Source: Cladorhizidae sp. MBARI D1340-BT2 (taxonomy: Eukaryota > Porifera > Demospongiae > Poecilosclerida > Cladorhizidae). Taken from it: a DNA stretch of 64,000 nucleotides. The notes under the pieces are model-generated. The model worked only from the letters and a program-made list of their open reading frames with translations, had not been told where the DNA came from and made no database searches. The stretch is from assembly GCA_028752905.1 (NCBI GenBank), contig JAQNBH010000002.1, positions 29,123,932 to 29,187,931 of the forward strand. Direction: 5' to 3'. Position 1 is the first letter of the stretch. Every line of letters starts with the position of its first letter. This document shows, piece after piece, positions 1-15,300 of this stretch. A program made the translations under genes and the position numbers.

Positions 1-125
1 TTCACTAGACGTTTCGACTAGATGCATAGTCTTCTTCAGGAATTGATGAAGGCTAGGGCATCTAGTCGATACGTAGAGTGGATAAAATGTATTAAAGTTG
101 ATTATTGAGAAGGTGATTTTAATAA
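1..125. mobile_element. Fold-back element, copy 1 (partial)
   Basis: A GACGTTTCGACTAG arm is followed within about 30 bases by the complementary arm (GAAGGCTAGGGCATCTAG), then by a tail GTTGATTATTGAGAAGG. The same arms and tail recur at 14.9, 16.5, 18.5-19.7, 31.2 and 44.6 kb. No coding capacity is seen. This is best read as a MITE-like fold-back repeat. The left end may lie outside the window, and the 53-bp array starts just downstream. Confidence 0.65.
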
Positions 126-159
126 ATAACATGATAACATTATATCTATAAGTAACATT

Positions 160-2470
160 ATACATATACTAGCAGAGATGTCTGCCTGTGCATCAGTCAG
201 TGCGTATATATTATACATTCACTAGCAGAGATGTCTGCCTGTGCATCAGTGAGTGTGTATATATTATACATACACTAGCAGAGATGTCTGCCTGTGCATC
301 AGTGAGTGTGTATATATTATACATACACTAGCAGAGAAGTCTGCCTGTGCATCAGTGAGTGTGTATATATTATACATACACTAGCAGAGATGTCTGCCTG
401 TGCATCAGTGAGTGTGTATATATTATACATACACTAGCAGAGATGTCTGCCTGTGCATCAGTGAGTGTGTATATATTATACATACACTAGCAGAGATGTC
501 TGCCTGTGCATCAGTGAGTGTGTATATATTATACATACACTAGCAGAGATGTCTGCCTGTGCATCAGTGAGTGTGTATATATTATATACACACTGGCAGA
601 GATGTCTGCCTGTGCATCAGTGAGTGTGTATATATTATACACACACTAGCAGAGATGTCTGCCTGTGCATCAGTGAGTGTGTATATATTATACATACACT
701 AGCAGAGATGTCTGCCTGTGCATCAGTGAGTGTGTATATATTATACATACACTAGCAGAGATGTCTGCCTGTGCATCAGTGAGTGTGTATATATTATACA
801 TACACTAGCAGAGATGTCTGCCTGTGCATCAGTGAGTGTGTATATATTATACATACACTAGCAGAGATGTCTGCCTGTGCATCAGTGAGTGAGTATATAT
901 TATACATACACTAGCAGAGATGTCTGCCTGTGCATCAGTGAGTGTGTATATATTATATACACACTGGCAGAGATGTCTGCCTGTGCATCAGTGAGTGTGT
1001 ATATATTATAAACACACTGGCAGAGATGTCTGCCTGTGCATCAGTGAGTGTGTATATATTATACATACACTAGCAGAGATGTCTGCCTGTGCATCAGTGA
1101 GTGTGTATATATTATACACACACTAGCAGAGAAGTCTGCCTGTGCATCAGTGAGTGTGTATATATTATACATACACTAGCAGAGATGTCTGCCTGTGCAT
1201 CAGTGAGTGTGTATATATTATACATACACTAGCAGAGAAGTCTGCCTGTGCATCAGTGAGTGTGTATATATTATACATACACTAGCAGAGATGTCTGCCT
1301 GTGCATCAGTGAGTGTGTATATATTATACATACACTAGCAGAGATGCCTGCCTGTGCATCAGTGAGTGTGTATATATTATACATACACTAGCAGAGATGT
1401 CTGCCTGTGCATCAGTGAGTGTGTATATATTATACATACACTAGCAGAGATGTCTGCCTGTGCATCAGTGAGTGTGTATATATTATACATACACTAGCAG
1501 AGCTGTCTGCCTGTGCATCAGTGAGTGTGTATATATTATACATACACTAGCAGAGCTGTCTGCCTGTGCATCAGTGAGTGTGTATATATTATACATACAC
1601 TAGCAGAGATATCTGCCTGTGCATCAGTGAGTGTGTATATATTATACATACACTAGCAGAGATGTCTGCCTGTGCATCAGTGAGTGTGTATATATTATAT
1701 ACACACTGGCAGAGATGTCTGCCTGTGCATCAGTGAGTGTGTATATATTATAAACACACTGGCAGAGATGTCTGCCTGTGCATCAGTGAGTGTGTATATA
1801 TTATACATACACTAGCAGAGATGTCTGCCTGTGCATCAGTGAGTGTGTATATATTATACATACACTAGCAGAGATGTCTGCCTGTGCATCAGTGAGTGTG
1901 TATATATTATATACACACTGGCAGAGATGTCTGCCTGTGCATCAGTGAGTGTGTATATATTATAAACACACTGGCAGAGATGTCTGCCTGTGCATCAGTG
2001 AGTGTGTATATATTATACATACACTAGCAGAGATATCTGCCTGTGCATCAGTGAGTGTGTATATATTATACATACACTAGCAGAGATGTCTGCCTGTGCA
2101 TCAGTGAGTGTGTATATATTATATACACACTGGCAGAGATGTCTGCCTGTGCATCAGTGAGTGTGTATATATTATAAACACACTGGCAGAGATGTCTGCC
2201 TGTGCATCAGTGAGTGTGTATATATTATACATACACTAGCAGAGATATCTGCCTGTGCATCAGTGAGTGTGTATATATTATACATACACTAGCAGAGATG
2301 TCTGCCTGTGCATCAGTGAGTGTGTATATATTATATACACACTGGCAGAGATGTCTGCCTGTGCATCAGTGAGTGTGTATATATTATAAACACACTGGCA
2401 GAGATGTCTGCCTGTGCATCAGTGAGTGTGTATATATTATACATACACTCATACACTGGCAGAGATGCTG
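160..2470. repeat. 53-bp minisatellite, about 43 copies
   Basis: The unit contains AGCAGAGATGTCTGCCTGTG followed by CATCAGTGAGTGTG and an AT-rich TATATATTATACATACACT part. Start-to-start spacing is 53 bp throughout. Variant units (ATACACACTGGC) occur at 586, 957, 1699, 1911, 2123 and 2335, all in phase. The last four are spaced exactly 212 bp, which gives a four-unit higher-order repeat in the right third. Short open frames inside the array are by-products of the repeat and not genes. Confidence 0.95.
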
Positions 2471-2474
2471 GGCA

Positions 2475-3336
2475 ATCCGAGGACCACAACATGAGAATGT
2501 GAGACATATTCCAACACGCCAATTCTAAATTCTAACCCCCCCCCCAATGTTACTTCCCCAAACTCCTTTTATGGCTAGTTACATATGTACAAATAAAAAG
2601 TTGTACTAGTGAAAGGCCACGCCTACCTCGGCAACTCTCAGCAGCTGTGGTGATTTTCTAAGATTTTCTAATAGAGTAGGGCTAGAGGCAACCTTGGTGG
2701 CAAGCTGCTAACATTAGGTGAGGTCATTAACAGCGCAGTGATTGGTGAAGCAGAATTCTCACAGATGGGGGGTGGTGGAGGTATGTGTATCCGGGGACAA
2801 CCTCATCCTCCTAAAGTCTAACCACCCCCAAAAATCATAGAACAATATCTATCATGGTCGTCCTACATTGCACCAGAATCAATGCCAGAGAACCAATAGC
2901 AAAGAATCCTTGTGCAAGCACTCCCACAATTGTGTGAGCTCCTTGTGCATGCATGGTGGTGCTGCCTATATAGAGTTGCTGACACATTCCCGCCAAGTTG
3001 GTGCCTCATGGCGGCTTCTGATTGCACCACTCAAGAGTCTGAAGTGCATCATCATCACGCCAAATACAGCCAGAGGTATGCACGTGTGCATGCAATTTTA
3101 AAATGCCACAAAAGTTTGTCTCTAAGTAGTTTTCTAAACTAACAGAAGTGTCGCAAGTTATCAAGTATTGCGTGCATGTTTAGTCCAAATTTGAAACGTA
3201 ACCTGCTAAAACTTCTAGTGGCCTCACTCTGACCTTGCCAATCTTAACCCTCTACGATGTAGTTGCATGGCTTCTTATTCGGCTACACATAGACTTGCAG
3301 CAGCAAGGGAACAGCAAGTGAAAAAATTAATAAATA
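2475..3336. other. Unique spacer between two arrays
   Basis: Non-repetitive AT-moderate sequence with a poly-C run near 2537-2547. Two overlapping short open frames at 2868-3142 show no domain, no convincing splice context and no biased composition. I see no gene here. Confidence 0.6.
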
Positions 3337-4629
<1,293 letters not shown>

Positions 4630-4630
<1 letters not shown>

Positions 4631-7125
4631 GCACTGGCAGGTCTGCTAAGTACTACAGAGAGCACTGGATGATCTGCTACTACAGAGAGCACTGGATGAT
4701 CTGCTACTACAGAGAGCACTGGATGATCTGCTGCTACAGAGAGCACTGGATGATCTGCTACTACAGAGAGCACTGGATGATCTGCTGCTACAGAGAGCAC
4801 TGGATGGTCTGCTACTACAGAGAGCACTGGATGATCTGCTACTACAGAGAGCACTGGATGATCTGCTACTACAGAGAGCACTGGATGATCTGCTACTACA
4901 GAGAGCACTGGATGACCTGCTACTACAGAGAGCACTGGATGACCTGCTACTACAGAGAGCACTGGATGACCTGCTGCTACAGAGAGCACTGGATGATCTG
5001 CTACTACAGAGAGCACTGGATGATCTGCTGCTACAGAGAGCACTGGATGATCTGCTACTACAGAGAGCACTGGATGATCTGCTGCTACAGAGAGCACTGG
5101 ATGATCTGCTACTACAGAGAGCACTGGATGATCTGCTGCTACAGAGAGCACTGGATGGTCTGCTACTACAGAGAGCACTGGATGATCTGCTACTACAGAG
5201 AGCACTGGATGATCTGCTACTACAGAGAGCACTGGATGATCTGCTACTACAGAGAGCACTGGATGATCTGCTACTACAGAGAGCACTGGATGATCTGCTG
5301 CTACAGAGAGCACTGGATGATCTGCTACTACAGAGAGCACTGGATGACCTGCTGCTACAGAGAGCACTGGATGATCTGCTGCTACAGAGAGCACTGGATG
5401 ATCTGCTACTACAGAGAGCACTGGATGATCTGCTGCTACAGAGAGCACTGGATGATCTGCTACTACAGAGAGCACTGGATGATCTGCTGCTACAGAGAGC
5501 ACTGGATGGTCTGCTACTACAGAGAGCACTGGATGATCTGCTACTACAGAGAGCACTGGATGATCTGCTACTACAGAGAGCACTGGATGATCTGCTGCTA
5601 CAGAGAGCACTGGATGATCTGCTACTACAGAGAGCAGTGGATGATCTGCTACTACAGAGAGCACTGGATGATCTGCTACTACAGAGAGCACTGGATGATC
5701 TGCTACTACAGAGAGCACTGGATGATCTGCTACTACAGAGAGCACTGGATGATCTGCTGCTACAGAGAGCACTGGATGATCTGCTACTACAGAGAGCACT
5801 GGATGATCTGCTACTACAGAGAGCACTGGATGATCTGCTACTACAGAGAGCACTGGATGATCTGCTACTACAGAGAGCACTGGATGATCTGCTACTACAG
5901 AGAGCACTGGATGACCTGCTACTACAGAGAGCACTGGATGATCTGCTACTACAGAGAGCACTGGATGATCTGCTGCTACAGAGAGCACTGGATGATCTGC
6001 TGCTACAGAGAGCACTGGATGATCTGCTGCTACAGAGAGCACTGGATGATCTGCTACTACAGAGAGCACTGGATGATCTGCTGCTACAGAGAGCACTGGA
6101 TGATCTGCTGCTACAGAGAGCACTGGATGATCTGCTGCTACAGAGAGCACTGGATGATCTGCTACTACAGAGAGCACTGGATGATCTGCTACTACAGAGA
6201 GCACTGGATGATCTGCTACTACAGAGAGCACTGGATGATCTGCTGCTACAGAGAGCACTGGATGATCTGCTGCTACAGAGAGCACTGGATGATCTGCTAC
6301 TACAGAGAGCACTGGATGATCTGCTACTACAGAGAGCACTGGATGATCTGCTACTACAGAGAGCACTGGATGATCTGCTGCTACAGAGAGCACTGGATGA
6401 TCTGCTGCTACAGAGAGCACTGGATGATCTGCTACTACAGAGAGCACTGGATGATCTGCTACTATAGAGAGCACTGGATGATCTGCTACTACAGAGAGCA
6501 CTGGATGATCTGCTGCTACAGAGAGCACTGGATGATCTGCTGCTACAGAGAGCACTGGATGATCTGCTACTACAGAGAGCACTGGATGATCTGCTGCTAC
6601 AGAGAGCACTGGATGGTCTGCTACTACAGAGAGCACTGGATGATCTGCTACTACAGAGAGCACTGGATGATCTGCTACTACAGAGAGCACTGGATGATCT
6701 GCTACTACAGAGAGCACTGGATGATCTGCTACTACAGAGAGCACTGGATGATCTGCTACTACAGAGAGCACTGGATGATCTGCTACTACAGAGAGCACTG
6801 GATGATCTGCTACTACAGAGAGCACTGGATGATCTGCTACTACAGAGAGCACTGGATGATCTGCTACTACAGAGAGCACTGGATGATCTGCTGCTACAGA
6901 GAGCAGTGGATGATCTGCTACTACAGAGAGCACTGGATGATCTGCTACTACAGAGAGCAGTGGATGATCTGCTACTACAGAGAGCACTGGATGATCTGCT
7001 ACTACAGAGAGCACTGGATGATCTGCTACTACAGAGAGCAGTGGATGATCTGCTACTACAGAGAGCAGTGGATGATCTGCTACTACAGAGAGCACTGGAT
7101 GATCTGCTACTACAGAGAGCAGTGT
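4630..7125. repeat. 27-bp minisatellite, about 92 copies
   Basis: The unit is GAGCACTGGATGATCTG followed by CTACTACAGA, 27 bp or nine codons. Because the unit length is divisible by three, three frames stay open for long distances. On the plus strand these read REHWMICYY (about 870 residues) and LDDLLLQRA (broken by a TAG at 6465-6467); on the minus strand one reads VLSVVADHP. The GGTC variant at 4806, 5157 and 5508 shows a 351-bp (13-unit) higher-order period. A translated protein cannot be excluded but nothing supports one: there is no flanking coding sequence, splice context or known domain. Confidence 0.95.
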
Positions 7126-9165
7126 CCAGTTTTAAATATTGAGGCTAAATATATACCAGCAAAGTTGTTCCCTTTCCAAACCCATTCCCTCATGAATGGA
7201 CATCCTGCCAGCAAATAGGCACACGATATCAGACCTCCACATCTGTGATCAGTTTCATAGAGGAAGGGAGGACCCCCCCCCCCCCACACACACACACAAA
7301 TAGGACGTATGAGATACTTCATGAGCTTGAGAATTCTTATGCATAACCAACATTACCCAGACAGCTTGCCAAAAAATTCTTGTAAAAAGTATTTTCTTAT
7401 ACATTCCTGGGAGAGATGGTCGAAGCCAAGTCTTGCTTGTGGCATTGATACCTACACTCCCCCTTACCTGGAGGCCTCACTTCTGACCACAGAAGTGTAG
7501 TGAGCCACACTTAAAATCAGGGATTGTAGGAACGAACCTGGTCTTGTAATATTGCTGTTCAGGGTTCAACAACCCCCACCCCCCCCCCCCCCCCGCAAGC
7601 AATGGAAGAGAAGGCAGGGAAATCCAACAAAAAACAGTCCCTCAATGAACTCTCAGTTGACATAGTAACATTACAATAACATTACAATAACCTTCTCAAT
7701 AACCTTCTCAATAACCTTCTCAATAATCAACTTGAAATTATACTCAGCAAGACTTTTCACAGCCTGCATCTACGCAATAAACAAGCACAGTCCAATGACC
7801 ACCTCCAGTTGATAATTATTTCGCTGGCTAGCTGCAACTTTAGAAGAGCTCTCCACCTCAAGATTACTAATTCCCTTCTATTGGTCGTTAACCTAATTGA
7901 TGCCTGTCAATTGAAGGTGGATTCGACTATATGGCTACTCATTAGTTTCAACAGCCAATCCTACACATAATTATGTTAATGATTTTTACTGCTGGTGGGT
8001 GGGGTAGAAACTGGGCACCACTAACTGGATCCATAATTAAGTTAATAACTGCTGTACAGCCAAAACAAGGTAGGAGCCAGCTGAACTAAGGCATCATGTC
8101 ATGCAAACATGTCTTGGTGAAGCAGCTAGCTGTGCTTGGTGGAAAGACACAGCAAGCGAGGGGAGAAAGAGGAGATAGTATTGCATGAGGGACATGAGGG
8201 AGATGTGAAGCCAACATATCAAACAGTGGACTAGAATAAGTCATACCAGTAATTTCTATTATGTCAATAAAAAAGGGGTACTGCCAAAACCAGAGCAGCC
8301 TAATCAGAGCTGCTGCAACAAGCTAAAAGATGGTAGCACATGAATATAGTGTCCCCCTATCAAGTCATGTGCTATAGTGGGCTTACTAGCAAGATGCTCC
8401 TGCATACCAACAGGCAAGCAAAAGAATGTCCACTCAACATAATAAGAACAAAAAAGACTGGAGGATGCACACTATCCCATGGGCTTCATGAAAATCTGTC
8501 CACACTTCCAACAAACTTAAATACACATAGCCCAATTATCAGTGTGCAGCAATCAAGAAGTATCTAATCACAGGAACCGAGATAACTTCGGTATACAAGA
8601 AACCACCACAAGTCTACGTAATTAGTTACGGATTTTTATATAACCTGCATGCCCTTGCAACAGCTACATACCTTGTTTAATCATCCCCGGGTCACTTTCG
8701 CGATCTGCCATCACAAAATCCTTCCATTACCACCTCCTCGAGGCACTCTCCAAAAGATGCACACGTGGACTAATTATGAGGCGTGTTATCTACTATTTGT
8801 TGACCTTTACCGATTCGACAATTGTAGCGATCATTACCGATTTCAACTGGGAAGGGATGGTTATGAGGTGTGTATTGGATATGCTACGTGATTTGGGAGT
8901 CTCCTAAAAAGGTAGTTAAATAGATATTGCCAGCCAGCTAACTGGAATGCTTGCTACCTTAGATTTGTATCACAGACAACCTATCACCAACAAGAAAAAT
9001 GATGCTAGATAGCCAATATATTTCCATCCCCTGAATTGTACCCCCTGCTTCGCCTTGATGTGCTTATATGTAGAGTATTGTGTATATGTAATACCTTTTA
9101 TCAGCCACCCTAAAAGTTCTAAAGAGCAATGACACTTGATCAATAGTTGTACATACACTATATCA
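7126..9165. other. Non-coding stretch with poly-C runs and one partial fold-back arm
   Basis: Poly-C tracts lie near 7273-7286 and 7570-7594. At 7650-7745 there is one arm of the fold-back family (CTCTCAGTTGACATAGTAAC, then ATAACCTTCTCA repeated three times, then ATCAACTTGAAATT). The remainder to 9165 is unique sequence in which I see no domain or splice-bounded exon. It lies downstream of the minus-strand split gene and may hold its 3' UTR. Confidence 0.55.
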
Positions 9166-9388
9166 TCAAATATGATAACTTTTTCTAGTGTAATTTCCTT
9201 GCTGTACATATCCTCTATCATTCTCTGGCCAAGACACTACTTGAACTTCTGTATTAGAGTGACATTTTGTTATAGGTCTAAATATAGTTCCAAGGGAACG
9301 TGCTTTTCCACCCATCTCTGGTAGTCTTAATATGTCCAGCATCAGTCCTGGCCAAAACCGGTTTGGTTGGAGTTCAATGTTTCTTGTC
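9166..9388 (-). CDS. Last recognised exon of the split gene
   Basis: It starts after a strong acceptor (TTTCCACACTATGCAG) and runs to a TGA stop at 9166, encoding 73 residues. The segment ELQPNRFWPGLMLDILRLPE is protein-like. If a GTAGTG donor at 9240 is used instead, the exon would be 148 nt and the C-terminus would lie elsewhere. Confidence 0.45.
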
Positions 9389-12300
9389 CTGCATAGTGTG
9401 GAAAGGAAGGGGAGCAGTGAAGACACACACAACTCAGCAACATCGTCTATTATATACCCCAGATGCCGGCTTTTAAGAAGGTCACCATAGTGCAAGTCAG
9501 GGAGCAAATAGAGCCTGAACAGTGTGTAGCTGCTTAGTGAGCAATTGTGCAGAGGTGGTGAGCTCCTCACATGTATATACATACACAGGATCAACTAGTG
9601 TATGTCCTGAGCTACCATAATTATAGGGAAATAATACCACAGGGGGTGAGGGGTGTGAGAGAGCATGAAATTTTTGAGTGTCCATCAAAATTTTCAATGT
9701 GCACACAATATTTAAAGTGATTACATCATCAACAATTGCGCATAATTATGACTCAATTTGAACTTGAGTAGAAAGCCGCTGTCTATCCTTCAGTACTTTA
9801 GAAATCAAAAACGATGTTCTTCCTCACCCGAAGATGTTTCTGGAATTGCTTCTACTGGACATGCAGCTAATGGCTTCGTGCAGAATGAAATATGTGCTCT
9901 CACTAGCTAGAATCACTCCACCTGCTACACTCAATCAGACATTAGCAGGTGTGCTTTGCTGTATGAAAATTCAGAACTTTTCCCTGTTATTTTAGCAAAA
10001 TTTCAGGACTTTTGCTAATTATCATCCCTTTAATTATTTCCCTATTGTAGCTAGAAGGCGTGGCAAAACCGAGCCTGGAGTGTTATACGAGGAAATTGCA
10101 TTTTTACAAATTCGTTCACTAGCTAACAACAGAAGTAAAGTGAAGTAAGAGGAGACCTAGTCATGATCAATGCCAAAACCAACAGTGAAGTAGCCACTTG
10201 CTTAAAAATAACTAAGTGCTTGACCCTCTTAATGTCATATCAGTAAGTCAATTCCCTCTACCCACCACTGTTTTCAATGTAAATAAAAAATAAAATCATA
10301 GCTTTTAGTAGCCTATATCCTATATCCAGTGTCTTATTGAACTAGAGAGTTTTCTATAGAGTATTTAATAGAGTTATCTAATAGATTATTGAGTAACTCA
10401 AGCTCAGCAGCTACCCTGATAGCGTTTGATGTATCTCTATAAGGTATGCTGCTGGATGTCCGTGCTAGCAATCCAGCTAGGACAATAATGAGCAAACCTC
10501 CTAAAACACAAGATTTGATTCACCCCCTTATATATTTCAAGCAACGCTGCAGTGCCTGAGACAAGCTATAGCGATTATCCACAGATATACCACTAGTAGC
10601 TGCAGTGCCTGTAGCTATTATCCACAGATACACCACTAGTGGCTGCACTGCTCTAGGCTTGGCAACTTCCCAGAAAATAACTTGCAATTTGACTGAGCTT
10701 CTTTGAGTCACAGCTAGGCTAGTTCTGTAACTTAGTTGAATAGCTGTATAGTGTTTTCAATAGAGTTCCTAGTGCCACGAGGAAGCCATTACAAACCACA
10801 GCTACAATGGTCTATGTTAGGCCCAAGGAAGGAAGTCAACAGATGAAAACTTCCATGATTAAAATTGATTAACCACTAGTTTTCTAAGGGGCCTCTAGAG
10901 GGCATATTCACCAGCAGCTGTGGGGCATGCTAATCAAGTGTGTGTGTGTGTGTATGTACCTGCCTGTGTGTGTGCGTGCCTGTGTGTGTGCATGCATATG
11001 TGTGTGTGTGTGTGTGTGTGTGCACAAGCCCATGGCAGTAACAGTGTTAATATAGATACTGCTTACCAACCAGTTTGTACCCTATTGTGACTGATTCCTA
11101 ATGACCTTGAGAATTCCTGGTATTTCCTGAGGCCTAACCAACAGTCAACATTAGCACGCACGTAGCAGATGCCAGTAGACAAACTCATGTTTTCAGCTCC
11201 TCTCTTTCTGCGTCCTCTTGGGAGGTGTGAGGAACGTCCGTTACTCAGTGTGCTCAGTGTTGAAGAAGGGGTCTTCATTTCCTTGCTTGCCAGGTCAGAG
11301 AACAGAGGCAAGGAAGAAGGCATCTGTCCCACTACAAGTTCGGAGTCTGGCTTGTCAGAAGGTAGCAGCAGAGCTGAAGGTGTCGGGTAAAACATAGCCA
11401 CATATCACATTCCATCCTCTGCAAATTTGTTAAGGCATCATTAGCCTTTTTAGCTTGACCAATCCAGGCTCACATACAGGTAGTCATACAAACCATACTG
11501 ATATGGCAATCCAGGCTCACATACAGGTAGTCATAGAAACCGTACTGATATGGCAATCCAGGTTCACATACAGGTAGTCATAGAAACCATACTGATATGG
11601 CAATCCAGGCTCACATACAGGTAGTCATAGAAACCATACTGATATGGCAATCCAGGTTCACATACAGGTAGTCATAGAAACCATACTGATATGGCAATCC
11701 AGGCTCACATACAGGTAGTCATAGAAACCGTACTGATGTGGTTATCCAGGCTCACATACAGGTAGTCATAGCTGATATGGCATCAGTTGTGTCGAACACA
11801 ACATTTACCTAATTGTTCATGAATTATTCATGAGATTCAAAACCTTTACAAGCATGCATATTCATGAGAGAATTAATATGCAATTTTCATGCTCTTTAGA
11901 ACTGTACTCTACACTTGTATAGAGAGACCGGTCTTCCTGCAAATGATTTTGGTGCTCAGAAGTAGGTATCCTTCCCATGGCATAACCCTGGCATTATAAT
12001 ATTATTATTGGACGATTATGCCTTCAGTTAGGGTTACAGTCAGGACAAGCTAGGAATCAGCAATGATGGAGCAATGCAGTGTATCCTCCCTAATAATCTG
12101 CCTCCCATATAGTCCTAACTCATTTGTGCATAGCTTGAACCTAGCAACCATTTTGACACAGCAGTTGTATCAGTTAGAAGCTTCATCAGATGCCAATGGT
12201 TATTCAGATTATGGAGTACACTCTTGCTTGAGTGTAGCTTGAACATTACAGAAGGTATTGAAATGGTTAAGAAAGTCCTTCAAATGATGACCGTATCAGA

Positions 12301-15300
12301 TAGACCTGGCACTTCCCATATTTTCACAAAGGAATAATCACTGATGCCTAGATTTGAAAACTGAGAAAATTGACCGTAACTCGGAAGCAAACTGTTGCCA
12401 GGGAGTGTTTTTTTTGCTTCACATTAATGGGATATGTTATAAGTTTATGACTGCACATTTTTCCATTCACAGGCAATTGATTACACCACAGACTTTAATG
12501 GTCTAAAACCTGTAATATCCAGCTCACCCACATATAATCGTAGTCAGACTATTAGAGAGGAGGAATGTGACACCACTCATGCCGTCACAGTGGTGCAGAG
12601 GAAAGCTACTTTAGCAGAGCAATTTTCTAAATCTTTATGTTTGATGCATGAAGCGAGGATTGGGCAGAGCTCCATCAGCTTCAGTGACACTTGCTATAGT
12701 TGCTAGCTCTCCTATACATTGCTGTGGTGGCCACTGCATAATCCAAGAGACATTGGTTTGCTTGCTAGTTGCACTGGCTACTCAACACACCAAAACAAGA
12801 AGTACAAAGTTCAAATCAGTTTCACCTCATTGTGGTATTGAGGTTTAATTTGTACAACAAACAAACACTAACCACAATGCCCGTCAATACAAATGCTGTT
12901 ACGTATGATATGGTTCACAGGTACTTTTCTGACATATTGCTATGAGAGCAAGGTATATATTTTAATCCGCAGGTGAGGTGGTTATAATTATGCATTGAAG
13001 AAGCATGATTTGGTGCCTACGATTAAAAGTACCTGGAGGTGGACAAGCCCATGGCCCCCCTAGCTCTGGTGATGGCTCTCTTCAAAGACAAAGACAACAA
13101 CAACTAGCAATAATAACCATGCTTGGCAGTGTGTTTAGCCAAGAGAGAGAGTGCAGTGGCATCCTGTGTGGGTTCTTTAAATGGAGGTCACCCAACAACA
13201 CAAAAAATAAAGTTTGTATCTTAGCTAAAATAATTTTGGCCGTTTCTTCCAAGTATCCTAAACATGATTTCAGCCAATTTTTGAGAAAAGCCACCACTTC
13301 CAGTGTGTGTGCCTGCATCACTTGCAAAGGAAATAAACAGGTACCAGAATAAAGTGTTAATTATTGCAAGATTCGGTCGTCAAGGATCTACATGTGCATG
13401 TCTCTATCCACATATGTACTTCTCCCCCACACATACTTGCATCCGCTCTTTAAAGGGGTGACTATACCATAAGGCTTGTGGTTAAGATTTAAAACTCCAT
13501 AGATTCCACACACCTCATTATATGGAGTTGAAAAGACAGATCTCTCTGTGTGCTCTATCTTCACCACAATGTAGCATAGACAGATATAACTAAACTAAAG
13601 TTACTGCAGCTAAAGAGGCGGTAAACATGAGTGCTTGAGTTTGCAAGAGTTACGGCTCCTGATTGGAAAGTGCTATATATGACTGGAGGCTATAGGAAAC
13701 CTACTCAATACAACCAGTGTTTTCATTAGGTGCTAAAATGTGAGTAAGTATTAGTACCTAATGAAAACATCAAGTAGGGCTGCCTCTAGCCATAGATATA
13801 ATTGAAGCTGTCTAGTACTTCGCCACAATTTGCAAAATCTGCTACTCAGATGTTGAAGTACTCCAACTTTAGCTCCATGGCATAGTGCACTATTTGTATT
13901 GTCGAAAGAGAGCACACAGAGGGACCTATCTTTATATCCATACATGATGTTCATATATATAGTGAAGTATGCAGAACCTATGAAGCTATAAAGTTAGGAC
14001 CACTGCTGCACACAGAGGGACCTATCTTTATATCCATACATGAAGTTCATATATATAGTGAAGTATGCAGAACCTATGAAGCTATAAAGTTAGGATCACT
14101 GCTGCACACAGAGGGACCTATCTTTATATCCATACATGAAGTTCATATATATAGTGAAGTATGCAGAACCTACAGGTATGAAGCTATAAAGTTAGGACCA
14201 GTGCTGCTGTTTTTTTAAGAAAGCATTGCAGCGACTAATCTGTTTCTTAACAAGCATAATTTGAAGGGAATAAACATATATAGGTATAGGAAGTATTATC
14301 ATCTGCGGCTAGATTTCTCTGGCAAAGAAGTGAGCAGTCAGTGACTATGCACAGAATCTTGTTCTTCAATAACTAGAGAAAAGTATATAAGCCAGCCTAA
14401 CAAACCAGGTAGTGGGCACTGTTCAGTTTGCTCTTAATTTTACTAGCCTGAGTAGTGTTAGGAACTGCAACAAGACATGGCATGTGCCATTTGTGTAGTG
14501 TACAATAAGAACAAGAACTTGGAAAATAGTGTTTAAAAGTGCTGGCTGGTGTCCCTGAAGGCAGTTGGGAAAGTGGTGAAGTTCCTCACTGCCAGCTATA
14601 ATATTAGATCAACAACAACCCCAACAATCAACTTGAAATGAGAACAAAATACTTTCAATAATGATATAAAAACACCCCATTTATATTGGATATCTGTCCA
14701 AAGAGAACCAGTATGTCCACCTATACCACAACCAGTTAATGACCTTAAACTCATTTACACCAATATTTTAGATAATGTGTAATATAGGTAAAGGGTCATC
14801 TAACACTTGTGGTATCAATGGGCAGTCTTGTTTCTGCTATTTTTGATTCATCAGTTCACTTGTTATTATACTCTCAGTTGACATAATAACATGACAATAT
14901 ACTTATCAATAATCAACTTGTAATTGTACTCTCTCGACGTACCGACTAGATGCTCTAGCCTTCATCAGGAATAATGGAGGCTAGAGCATCTAGTCGAAAC
15001 GTCGAGAGATTACAATTTCAAGTTGATGGCTATTGTTAATTATACTCTCTCCTGCATCTCTCTTTGTCTCATTAGCTTATCTCGATATTTTCACAAAGAT
15101 CCTGCAATATCTAAAATCCATGTGGAATATACTCTATGGATGGTAGAGTGTCATCATTGAAGTGGGTGTGGTTTATGAAATAACAACCACAACAATAATA
15201 ACAAATTAAGAGATCAAATTAAGAGATGAGGAAATATGTTATTTTAATGCAGACACATATATAGAGAGCAGACATATATAGAGACATAATAAATTATAGC

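Noticed and set aside
160..2470. CRISPR-like appearance of regular repeats
   Set aside because: The 53-bp units are contiguous with no unique spacers and the context is eukaryotic; it is a tandem satellite.
9831..9876. Possible 46-nt exon on the minus strand with a GTGAGG donor
   Set aside because: Its phase (0 in, 1 out) does not fit the next exon, which needs phase 2; the acceptor is weak.
13005..13352. Overlapping open frames on both strands, one with a possible acceptor on the minus strand
   Set aside because: No domain, weak splice sites, and the two readings exclude each other. A minus-strand exon of the split gene here cannot be fully excluded.
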